From Leisingera daeponensis (lineage in GTDB: Bacteria; Pseudomonadota; Alphaproteobacteria; Rhodobacterales; Rhodobacteraceae), in NCBI RefSeq assembly GCF_019801465.1, contig NZ_JAHVJA010000007.1, forward strand, positions 1 to 64,000: DNA of 64,000 nt. Reading direction: 5' to 3'. The number at the start of each line of letters is the position of its first letter. Position 1 is the stretch's first letter. The notes beneath the pieces were generated by a model. It did not search any database and was not told where the DNA came from. It saw only the letters and a list, made by a program, of their open reading frames with translations. Below, in pieces: positions 57,555-64,000 of the stretch. The position numbers and the translations under genes are program-made.

Positions 57555-58600
57555 GCCAATATGCAGGGCTTGCGGGCGCGGGGGGCAATGCGGCCCTCTG
57601 TGATTTGCGCAGCGATACGGTGACGCGCCCCGATGCGGGCATGATGCAGGCGATGGCTGCGGCGGAACTGGGCGATGATGTCTTTGGCGAGGACCCGTCC
57701 GTGAACCGGCTGGAAGCGGTTTTGGCCGAACGTCTGGGCAAGGATGCGGCGCTGTTCTTGCCCACCGGCACCATGAGCAACCTTGCCGGTCTCTTGGCCC
57801 ACTGCCAGCGCGGCGAGGAGATCATCACGGGCGCGGGGTATCACGTGCATGCTTATGAGGCCGCAGGCGCCTCGGTCCTGGGTGGGATTGCGCTGTGCCC
57901 GGTGCCGGTGCGCGCGGACGGGGCGCTGGATCCGGGCGTGGTTGCCGGGGCGGTGAAGGCGGATGACAGCCATCTCGCCATCAGCCGCCTTTTGTCGCTG
58001 GAAAACACCCATAACGGGCTGGCGGTGCCGCTGGCGGATATGTCCGCGGCGGCAGAGGCCGGGCGGGCCGCAGGGCTGTCCGTGCATCTGGACGGGGCGC
58101 GGTTCTTCAACGCGATCACCGCGCTGGGGTGCGCGGAAACGGATCTGGCCGGGCTGACCGACACGGTGTCGGTCTGCCTGTCCAAGGGTTTGGGCACACC
58201 GGCGGGATCAGCGCTGGTCGGGCCTGCAGATCTGATCGCCAGGGCGCGGCGCTGGCGTAAGATGCTGGGCGGCGGCATGCGTCAGGCCGGGGTACTGGCG
58301 GCGGCGGGCCTTTATGCGCTCGAGCACAACACAGCCCGGCTGGCAGAGGATCATGCCCGGGCCGAAGAGCTGGCCGGTGTGCTGCGCGGACTGGGGGCGG
58401 GGGAGGTGTCTCAGGCCACCAACATGGTGTTTTTCACGCCGGTTGACGGGCGCAATGATGCGCTGCGGGCGCATCTGGCGGCTAAGGGCGTGGTGATCGG
58501 CGGCGGCAGCACCGGTGCCATCCGGATGGTGCTGCACAGGGACGCGGATGACAGCGCGCTGGCGCAGGCGGTGCAGGCGCTGCGGAGGTTTTACGGCTAG
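57551..58600 (+). CDS. Low-specificity threonine aldolase family protein
   Basis: 349 residues, PLP fold type I. DLRSDTVTRPDAGMMQAMAAAELGDDVFGEDPSVNRLEA, FLPTGTMSNLAGLLAH, LENTHNGLAVPL, VHLDGARFFNAI and VSVCLSKGLGTPAGSALVG (PLP lysine) are the complete threonine aldolase set. Such enzymes split beta-hydroxy-alpha-amino acids into glycine and an aldehyde. The start ATG overlaps the dioxygenase stop by 4 bp, an unusual coupling that suggests it cleaves the hydroxylated product of that enzyme. The stereochemistry (L-threo, L-allo) cannot be read. Confidence 0.92.
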   Translation: MSQYAGLAGAGGNAALCDLRSDTVTRPDAGMMQAMAAAELGDDVFGEDPSVNRLEAVLAERLGKDAALFLPTGTMSNLAGLLAHCQRGEEIITGAGYHVHAYEAAGASVLGGIALCPVPVRADGALDPGVVAGAVKADDSHLAISRLLSLENTHNGLAVPLADMSAAAEAGRAAGLSVHLDGARFFNAITALGCAETDLAGLTDTVSVCLSKGLGTPAGSALVGPADLIARARRWRKMLGGGMRQAGVLAAAGLYALEHNTARLAEDHARAEELAGVLRGLGAGEVSQATNMVFFTPVDGRNDALRAHLAAKGVVIGGGSTGAIRMVLHRDADDSALAQAVQALRRFYG

Positions 58601-58646
58601 CTGCGAGTAGCCGGAAAGTTCGAATGTCCCGTCCCCGGCCGGACCG

Positions 58647-59246
58647 TCAGATTTCCTTCCGCGCGTTCAGCGCGGCGGAAATGGTGCCGTCGTCGAGGTA
58701 ATCCAGCTCGCCGCCGATCGGCACGCCCTGCGCCAGCGAGGTGAGTTTCACTTGCCCCTGCAGCTGGTCGGCGATGTAATGGGCGGTGGTCTGGCCGTCG
58801 ATGGTGGCATTGAGCGCCAGGATGACTTCGCTGATGCCTTCGGTGGCGACCCGGTCCTGTAGCCGCGGGATGCGCAGATCCTCCGGCCCCACCGCGTCCA
58901 GCGCCGACAGGGTGCCGCCCAGCACATGGTAACGGCCCTTGAAGACGCCCGAGCGTTCCATCGCCCAGAGGTCGGCCACATCCTCGACCACGCACAGCTC
59001 GCCGTTGCCGCGCACCTCGTCGGTGCAGATCGGGCAGATCTCGCTGGTGCCGACATTGCCGCAGTTGAGGCACTCGCGCGCTGTCGCCGCCACCTCGCTC
59101 ATCACGTCAGCCAGCGGTGTCAGCAGCAGCGCCCGCTTGCGGATCAGATGCAGCACAGCGCGCCGGGCAGAGCGGGGCCCGAGCCCCGGCAGCTTGGCCA
59201 TCAGGGCAATCAGGTCTTCGATGTCGCTGGTGGAGTTCTTGATCAT
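58647..59246 (-). CDS. recR: Recombination protein RecR
   Basis: 199 residues. [30 protein letters not shown] is the helix-hairpin-helix, [18 protein letters not shown] the four-cysteine zinc finger, and [41 protein letters not shown] the Toprim domain. With RecF/RecO it loads RecA at single-strand gaps. It is third in the dnaX-ybaB-recR order, but a terminator lies after ybaB (59347-59375), so it probably has its own promoter too. Confidence 0.97.
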   Translation of the reverse strand: MIKNSTSDIEDLIALMAKLPGLGPRSARRAVLHLIRKRALLLTPLADVMSEVAATARECLNCGNVGTSEICPICTDEVRGNGELCVVEDVADLWAMERSGVFKGRYHVLGGTLSALDAVGPEDLRIPRLQDRVATEGISEVILALNATIDGQTTAHYIADQLQGQVKLTSLAQGVPIGGELDYLDDGTISAALNARKEI

Positions 59247-59346
59247 GCCTCAGGCCCTTGTCCGCCCTGCCATATAGGCTGATCGGGGCAGGGGAGCGCA
59301 AGAGCGGCGCCGCAAAATGTTCGGGGTTTGTTTTGCTGCCGGACAT

Positions 59347-59375
59347 GCAAAAGGCGGCCCGCACCGGGCCGCCTT
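59347..59375 (-). terminator. Rho-independent terminator of ybaB
   Basis: On the minus strand AAGGCGGCCCG pairs perfectly with CGGGCCGCCTT around GTG, followed by TTTTGC. It lies 23 bp after the ybaB stop. Confidence 0.88.
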
Positions 59376-59397
59376 CGGGATGGTTGCCGGGCGCCGA

Positions 59398-59742
59398 TCA
59401 GAACGGCAGCTTGATGTCCTTGGGCAGGCCCATGCTTTCGGTCAGCTTGGTCATCTCTTCCTGCGCCTTCTCCGCCGCCTTTGCCTGGGCGTCCTTGATC
59501 GCGGCCAGGATCAGGTCCTCGACCACTTCCTTGTCATCGCCGTTGAAAATCGACGGATCGATGTCCAGGCCCTTGAGGTCGCCCTTGGCGGACGCGGTGG
59601 CCTTGACCAGGCCGGCGCCGGCCTCGCCGGTCACCATGACGTTGTGCAGGTCGTCCTGCATCTGCGCCATCTTGGTCTGCAGTTCCTGTGCCGATTTCAT
59701 CATCTTGGCCATGTCGCCAAGACCGCCGAGGCCTTTGAGCAT
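59398..59742 (-). CDS. YbaB/EbfC family nucleoid-associated protein
   Basis: 114 residues: MLKGLGGLGDMAKMMKSAQELQTKMAQMQDDLHNVMVTGEAGAGLVKATASAKGDLKGLDIDPSIF and a helical end. The 'G.aGgglVk...g...l..i.id' core is typical of YbaB. The protein forms dimers that bind DNA, and its gene always sits between dnaX and recR, as here. The start is the ATG at 59742; a 198-bp gap separates it from dnaX. Confidence 0.95.
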   Translation of the reverse strand: MLKGLGGLGDMAKMMKSAQELQTKMAQMQDDLHNVMVTGEAGAGLVKATASAKGDLKGLDIDPSIFNGDDKEVVEDLILAAIKDAQAKAAEKAQEEMTKLTESMGLPKDIKLPF

Positions 59743-59940
59743 CTGAGTTCTCCTGAGATTCCGGTTTGGGGGACAGATACGGGGCGCGGGGGCGTGAAAC
59801 AAGGGGTAGGATTGCCTGAACCGTCGAGATTAGCCGCCTCCAGACCGGCCCGTGGGTGGCGGGCGCGGCTGTAAATCGCTGAAATCAAGCTTGGAAACCC
59901 GGGTATGGACCCGGAGGATATCCCGTCTCGGGGCAGGTAT

Positions 59941-61728
59941 TCACCCGTCCTCGAAGGGGTCCCATTCGTCCTCCACCTCGGGCAGGGCCTCGGCGGCGAC
60001 TTCGGCGGCCAGTTCCTCGGGGGTGCGGATGCGGGTGATCTTGGCCTTGGGGAAGCTTTCCAGCACGGCCTGCACCAGCGGGTGGGCCGTAGCCTTCTCG
60101 CGCAGCGCGTTTTCGGCTGCGTCGCGGACCTCGGCAATTGTTGGGGCCTCACCGTCCGGCGCAATCGAGACCACCCAGCGGGCGCCGGTCCAGTTCTGCA
60201 GTGCCGAGCCGAGCCGTGCGGCCAGATCGCGCGGCGCCTGAGCGGAGGGTGTGAATTCGATCCGCCCGGGCTGATAGGAGACCAGCCGCACGCCGGTTTC
60301 CACCTCGACAAGCAGTTTCACGTCCCGGTTGGTGCGGATCAGTTCGACCACATGTTCGAAGCTTGGGTAGCGGGCAAGGGCGGAGCTGACCTGCGGTGCC
60401 AGCGCTGCCACTGTGCCGCCGCCGCCATGCGCAACCGGCGTGCCGCCTGCCGGGCCGCCCTGCGGTGCAGCGCCGCCAAGCGCCTGGGCGCCCATGCCTT
60501 GCATCTGCATGCCGCCGCCGGGGCCGCCGGGGCCGGGGGGCGGCGGAGGAGGCGTGTCCTGCAGCTTGCGGATCAGTTCCTCGGGGCTGGGCAGGTCGGC
60601 CACATGGGTGAGGCGGATCACCGCCATTTCCGCGGCCATCATCGCGTTCGGTGCGGCAGCGACTTCCTCCAGCGCCTTCAGCAGCATCTGCCACATCCGG
60701 GTGAGGACGCGCATCGCCAGGTTTTCCGCCATCTGCTGGCCGCGGGCGCGCTCATCCGGGCTGACGGTGGGGTCTTCGGCGGCGTCCGGGGTGATCTTCA
60801 CCACCGAAACCCAATGGGTGATCTCGGCCAGGTCGCGCAGCACCGCCAGCGGATCGGCGCCCTCGGCATATTGCGCGCTGAGTTCGGTGAGGGCTGCTGC
60901 CGCATCGCCGCGCAGGATCATGTCCATCAGATCCAGAACCCGGCCGCGGTCGGCCAGGCCCAGCATGGCGCGGACCTGATCGGCGGTGGTTTCACCCGCC
61001 CCGTGGGAAATCGCTTGGTCCAGCAGGGACGTCGCATCACGGGCAGAGCCTTCGGCGGCGCGGGTGATCAGCGCCAGCGCATCCTCGGCGATCTCTGCAC
61101 CTTCGGCGATGGCGATCTTGCGCAAGAGGCCGATCATCACTTCCGGCTCGATCCGGCGCAAGTCGAAGCGTTGGCAGCGCGAGAGGACCGTCACCGGCAC
61201 CTTGCGGATTTCGGTGGTGGCAAAGATGAATTTCACATGCGCGGGCGGCTCCTCCAGCGTCTTCAGCAGCGCGTTGAAGGCGGATGTCGACAGCATGTGA
61301 ACTTCGTCGATGATGTAGATCTTGTAGCGCGCGGAGGCGGCGCGGTACTGCACCGAGTCAATGATCTCGCGGATGTCATTGACGCCGGTGCGGCTGGCCG
61401 CGTCCATCTCCATCACGTCGACATGGCGGCCTTCCATGATCGCCGTGCAATGCTCGCATGTGCCGCAAGGGTCGGTGGTGGGGCCGCCCTGGCCGTCCTC
61501 GCCGACGCAGTTCATGCCCTTGGCGATGATCCGCGCGGTGGTGGTCTTCCCGGTGCCTCGGATGCCGGTCATGATGAAGGCCTGGGCAATCCGGTCGGCG
61601 GCAAAGGCGTTTTTCAGCGTCCGCACCATGGCGTCCTGGCCCACCAGATCGGCAAAGGTCTCGGGCCGGTATTTTCGTGCCAGAACCTGGTATTTCGATT
61701 GGCCGGTGCCGCTGGGAATGTCGTTCAT
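59941..61728 (-). CDS. dnaX: DNA polymerase III subunit gamma/tau
   Basis: 595 residues. YQVLARKYRPETFADLVGQDAMVRTLKNAFAADRI opens the clamp-loader ATPase; GIRGTGKTTTARIIAKGMNC is Walker A, CGTCEHC part of the zinc-binding loop, YKIYIIDEVHMLS Walker B, and LSRCQRFDLRRI the SRC motif. A Pro/Gly-rich stretch (PPPPPPGPGGPGGG, about 405-425) links to the tau-specific C-terminal domain that contacts the polymerase and helicase. Start ATG at 61728. The order dnaX-ybaB-recR is the classical one. Whether a shorter gamma form is made by frameshifting was not evident. Confidence 0.96.
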   Translation of the reverse strand: MNDIPSGTGQSKYQVLARKYRPETFADLVGQDAMVRTLKNAFAADRIAQAFIMTGIRGTGKTTTARIIAKGMNCVGEDGQGGPTTDPCGTCEHCTAIMEGRHVDVMEMDAASRTGVNDIREIIDSVQYRAASARYKIYIIDEVHMLSTSAFNALLKTLEEPPAHVKFIFATTEIRKVPVTVLSRCQRFDLRRIEPEVMIGLLRKIAIAEGAEIAEDALALITRAAEGSARDATSLLDQAISHGAGETTADQVRAMLGLADRGRVLDLMDMILRGDAAAALTELSAQYAEGADPLAVLRDLAEITHWVSVVKITPDAAEDPTVSPDERARGQQMAENLAMRVLTRMWQMLLKALEEVAAAPNAMMAAEMAVIRLTHVADLPSPEELIRKLQDTPPPPPPGPGGPGGGMQMQGMGAQALGGAAPQGGPAGGTPVAHGGGGTVAALAPQVSSALARYPSFEHVVELIRTNRDVKLLVEVETGVRLVSYQPGRIEFTPSAQAPRDLAARLGSALQNWTGARWVVSIAPDGEAPTIAEVRDAAENALREKATAHPLVQAVLESFPKAKITRIRTPEELAAEVAAEALPEVEDEWDPFEDG

Positions 61729-61920
61729 GGTGTCTCGTGCCGGATTCGGTGTGCGGGGCGCCCGCGTTCCGCGCAGGGTATTGAAGCGCGCCGCGTTCGT
61801 CCACCGCAGAAGGGCGCAATCCGCGGACTGCAAAAGCGCTTTGGCTTTGCCCGGTTAGCCGCTAGGCTGCTGGCAGGGGAGTTGCGGGGGGCGAAGGAGC
61901 GCAGCGGCTAAGGAGGCGCT

Positions 61921-62451
61921 ATGCGATCTGATGATACCTCGGCGCCTGCGGAGCGGACGTCCGCCGCGCAGGCGGGTCTGACCATTCACGCGCTGTCGGC
62001 GGGCGGCGGCATTCTGGCGCTGTGCCGGCTGCCTGGCGGCGGAGGCGATTACCGCAGCGACCTGATCCAGATCTATCAATGGAAGCCGGGGCTGGTGATC
62101 TCGATGACCACCGAGGCCGAACATGCGGCTGCCGGGGTGCCGCGGCTGGGGGTTGATATCCAGAGCATGGCCTGCCGCTGGCTGCATCTGCCGGTGCCGG
62201 ATTTCCAGGCGCCGCCGCCCGCGGTGACGGCGAAATGGGCAGCGGCCAGCCAGTCGGCGCGGCAGGCGCTGGCAGGCGGCGGCCGGGTGCTGGTGCATTG
62301 CAAGGGCGGCTGCGGCCGTTCCGGCATGGCGGTGCTGCGGCTGATGATCGAATGCGGCGAGGACCCGGCGCAGGCGCTGGCGCGGCTGCGTGCGGTCCGG
62401 CCCTGCGCGGTGGAGACGGATGAACAGCTGGCCTGGGCCTGTTCACCGTAG
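61921..62451 (+). CDS. Tyrosine/dual-specificity phosphatase-like protein
   Basis: 176 residues. VLVHCKGGCGRSGMAVLRLMIECG is a CX5R signature with catalytic cysteine and arginine, and the upstream WKPGLVISMTTEAEH, WLHLPVPDFQAPPP fit a cysteine-phosphatase fold with its general-acid loop (PDF). These enzymes remove phosphate from tyrosine, phosphoinositides or carbohydrates. It is cytosolic; the first 25 residues are low-complexity. Divergent from dnaX. Start ATG at 61921 behind GGAGG. Substrate unknown. Confidence 0.85.
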   Translation: MRSDDTSAPAERTSAAQAGLTIHALSAGGGILALCRLPGGGGDYRSDLIQIYQWKPGLVISMTTEAEHAAAGVPRLGVDIQSMACRWLHLPVPDFQAPPPAVTAKWAAASQSARQALAGGGRVLVHCKGGCGRSGMAVLRLMIECGEDPAQALARLRAVRPCAVETDEQLAWACSP

Positions 62452-62550
62452 AGAAGTCACCGGCGGGGCAGCAGCGAGTGGCTATGACACCGCCCGCCCC
62501 GGCGGGGCAGGCGGGGCCTTCCAGATGTGCCCGGTCGGGCAAGCTTCGGT

Positions 62551-62955
62551 TCACAGCACCATCATCTGTTCGGCCTGCCGCGCCTCATCGGTCTTGGGCA
62601 GCGCCTCCATCAGGGCGCAGGGGCGGGCGTTCAGGCTGGAAGCAGCAAAGCCGGTGCCCTCGCGGCTGAGGATTGCATCGGCAAACCGGTCCAGCCCCTC
62701 GCGCGGCGCATCTTCTCCGACACCGCAGAACAGCCGGATGCGGTCATGGCTGGCAGCGAACTGCGCCGGGCAATTGCGCGGGCAGCCGTCCAGCGCAGTG
62801 GTGCCTGTGATTTCGAAATCTTCCTGGGTCAGCGGCTTGGCCTTGGTCATCGCCTCGGCCAGCTTGGCGATCATCCGCTCCGCTGCCGGGCAGGGCTTGC
62901 CCAGGTGCTTGCAATCCGTTGCCGCATAGAAATGCGTTTTGTCCGTCCACATCAT
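62551..62955 (-). CDS. DUF1636 family protein (ferredoxin-like), B12-riboswitch controlled
   Basis: 134 residues. FYAATDCKHLGKPCPAAERM and DGCPRNCPAQFAASHDRIRLFCGVGED place four cysteines as in thioredoxin-like ferredoxins of the DUF1636 group, so a [2Fe-2S] cluster is plausible. These proteins are found near cobalamin synthesis or uptake genes. A cobalamin riboswitch lies upstream on the same strand, between 63078 and 63268, so expression probably falls when B12 is plentiful. The start is the ATG at 62955 with GGAGG upstream; an earlier in-frame ATG (63051) is inside the leader. No cob or btu gene is next to it in the window. Confidence 0.85.
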   Translation of the reverse strand: MMWTDKTHFYAATDCKHLGKPCPAAERMIAKLAEAMTKAKPLTQEDFEITGTTALDGCPRNCPAQFAASHDRIRLFCGVGEDAPREGLDRFADAILSREGTGFAASSLNARPCALMEALPKTDEARQAEQMMVL

Positions 62956-63077
62956 GTTGGCGCCCTCCGCGCGTGGTGCGGGGGTCTGGGGGACAGGAGA
63001 CCGGATGAAATAGCGGGCGTTCCGCGGTGCCATCAGACCCTGTCCGGACACCCCGCCCGGGTTCGAGTTTCACTTCC

Positions 63078-63268
63078 GATGGCAGGTCTCCTGACTTGCG
63101 GGTCGATGCTTTCCCGATCCTTCCCGGCCCATCGGGCCAGTGGCTCTATCGGGGTCGCTCGCCGCTTACAGTTGCGGGGGCAGTCGCGGAGTTGGCATCG
63201 CCGGAAGGCGGGGCCGCACCGTGTTCCCTTTTCATCCCGGACACAAGATTCTGTGGCGCGGGAACCAT
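63078..63268 (-). promoter_or_regulatory. Cobalamin (AdoCbl) riboswitch
   Basis: On the minus strand the leader contains GGGAACACGGTG, GGCCCCGCC...GCCAACTCCGCGACTGCCCCCGC split in family order, GCAACTGTAAGCGG, a CCACTG/GGGAAGG arm, and the B12-box end GTCAGGAGACCTGCC at 63081-63095 of the plus strand. These are the conserved blocks of the cobalamin class, whose aptamer binds adenosylcobalamin and shuts gene expression off. The distance to the DUF1636 start is about 120 nt, with no clear terminator there, so control may be at translation. Confidence 0.93.
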
Positions 63269-63302
63269 CGCCACAACCGGTAGCGGCTGCCCCCCCGAGT
63301 CG

Positions 63303-63911
63303 TCAATCGTTTTTCTGCGCGCCTTCAGGCCTGTGCAACTGCAGGTGCAGTCCCCGGATCACATCCGAATCGCGCCGCACCCGCGCCAGCTGCCAGCCGC
63401 CCTGCAGCAGGATATAGAAGTTCTCGGCCGCTGCGCGGGCCTCCGTCTCCGCCAGGCCCAGGCGCCGGGCATGGGCTGCGGTTTCGGTGATCCAGCCCTC
63501 GAACAGCTTGGCGGCGTGCTGGTGAAAGGCCTCGTTCTCCGGCCCCTCGAACAAAGTGGCAGAGACCGGGCAGCCGCTCCATTTGCCCTGAGTGTCGAAC
63601 AGTTTCGCGAGCTTGTAGCAAACCGTCTTGGCGCCTTCCTGAAACGTGGGCGCAGGGCCGAAGGAGGCGGTGATCAGGGCCATCATCCGCTCCGAGGCCC
63701 AGTCTGCCGCGGCCAGTGCCAGGTCGGATTTGCCGTTCGGGAAGTGATGGTAGAGCGAGCCCTTGGGCGCGTCGGCCGCGGCCAGCAGCTCGGCCAGGCC
63801 GGTACCGCTGTAGCCCTTGTTGCGGAACAGTCCGGCGGCCGCAAGGATCAGCCGCTCGCGGGTCGGAGCCGGGCTGTCAGGGCTGGCAGAGGGTGTCGTC
63901 ACGTCAGTCAT
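63303..63911 (-). CDS. TetR/AcrR family transcriptional regulator
   Basis: 202 residues. The HTH reads TRERLILAAAGLFRNKGYSGTGLAELLAAADAPKGSLYHHFPNGKSDL, and the effector half has CPVSATLFEGPENEAFHQHAAKLF. Its C-terminal type is of the TetR_C YxaF/NemR-like group, with cysteines (VCYKLAK, SGCPVS) that could sense electrophiles. It faces a gene starting at 63983, with two 16-bp copies of a TAGACC-N4-GGTCTA type operator in between (63931-63946, 63956-63971), so it likely represses both. Start ATG at 63911. NemR-like regulators respond to maleimides and quinones. Confidence 0.9.
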   Translation of the reverse strand: MTDVTTPSASPDSPAPTRERLILAAAGLFRNKGYSGTGLAELLAAADAPKGSLYHHFPNGKSDLALAAADWASERMMALITASFGPAPTFQEGAKTVCYKLAKLFDTQGKWSGCPVSATLFEGPENEAFHQHAAKLFEGWITETAAHARRLGLAETEARAAAENFYILLQGGWQLARVRRDSDVIRGLHLQLHRPEGAQKND

Positions 63912-63930
63912 GCCGGCAGGTTGACATCAT

Positions 63931-63971
63931 TAGACCGATTGGTCCAGAGGTGGAGTAGACCAATCGGTCTA
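63931..63971. promoter_or_regulatory. Two inverted NemR-like operator boxes
   Basis: TAGACCGATTGGTCCA (63931-63946) and the reverse complement of TAGACCGATTGGTCTA (63956-63971) are near-identical 16-mers, each with TAGACC-N4-GGTC(T)A symmetry. TTGACA (63921-63926) just before them could be a -35 for the plus-strand gene. Binding at these sites would block both divergent promoters. Confidence 0.82.
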
Positions 63972-63982
63972 GGAGGTGTCCC

Positions 63983-64000
63983 ATGCTCGACGGCCATGCA
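63983..64000 (+). CDS. Start of a gene cut by the window end (TetR-controlled)
   Basis: ATG at 63983 follows AGGAGGTGTCCC, a strong ribosome site, and begins MLDGHA before the window ends. It sits just after the operator pair, so it is probably the target of the TetR gene. In NemR-type arrangements the target is often an oxidoreductase such as an Old Yellow Enzyme or a short-chain dehydrogenase, but six codons cannot show which. Confidence 0.6.

Overview
This is a GC-rich, gene-dense chromosomal segment from an alphaproteobacterium, most likely a Rhodobacterales/Roseobacter-group member of the Leisingera/Phaeobacter type. The assignment rests on gene content: an L-malyl-CoA/beta-methylmalyl-CoA lyase, a FYDLN acid protein, a TrcR/DUF1013 regulator, COQ9, a YtoQ protein, a DUF1244 protein, the dnaX-ybaB-recR order, and short 'GGAAAGATGAA'-type intergenic repeats. 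No phage, conjugative element or CRISPR array was seen. Gene identities come from reading motifs by eye; no database search was run.

Layout. 0-1.7 kb: the 3' end of an HlyD-type type I secretion adaptor, tRNA-Ala(GGC), a FYDLN acid protein and a YgjP-like metallopeptidase. 1.7-6.7 kb: a class III cyclase with C-terminal repeats, two GntR/FCD regulators and an NCS1 nucleobase-type transporter. 6.8-11.3 kb: accA, a LysE exporter divergent from an Lrp regulator, an Asp/Glu racemase-like protein and mcl1. 11.4-15.9 kb: an MFS transporter followed by dgcN, dgcA and a D-amino acid aminotransferase, together a probable D-glutamate/D-amino acid catabolic unit. 16.1-20.6 kb: a secreted hydrolase and then a decay zone. 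In it an IS5-family element has split a small secreted Cys-rich protein gene at a CTAG target, and dienelactone hydrolase, HxlR and CaiB/BaiF genes survive only as truncated, frameshifted remnants.

20.7-35.3 kb: a DMT transporter, DUF1244, DUF6868-like, N-formylglutamate amidohydrolase, pyruvate kinase, rpmI-rplT, a GAF histidine kinase, a patatin phospholipase, DUF1326, a PACE efflux protein with a divergent LysR, then pheS and pheT. pheS and pheT are separated by a possibly structured non-coding stretch and a secreted hydrolase gene. 35.3-47 kb: a LysR gene, a methyltransferase, a phosphoribosyltransferase-YtoQ-GNAT operon, MscS and MscL, an acidic protein, alanine dehydrogenase with a divergent Lrp regulator, a CPBP protease, PPK2, and a CAP-domain protein with RTX repeats.

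47-64 kb: rpsU, COQ9, a VOC protein, a quinone oxidoreductase, DUF2189, an RNase T2, TrcR, a large GAF hybrid kinase, a LysR gene divergent from a translationally coupled aspartyl-hydroxylase-like dioxygenase/threonine aldolase pair, recR/ybaB/dnaX, a tyrosine-phosphatase-like protein, a DUF1636 protein behind a cobalamin riboswitch, and a TetR regulator with two NemR-like operator boxes ahead of a gene cut by the window end.

The best leads are the dioxygenase-aldolase cassette (56.9-58.6 kb), the 20-bp inverted repeat between pheS and pheT, the riboswitch-DUF1636 pairing, the exactly reconstructable IS insertion, and the composite intergenic repeat family.
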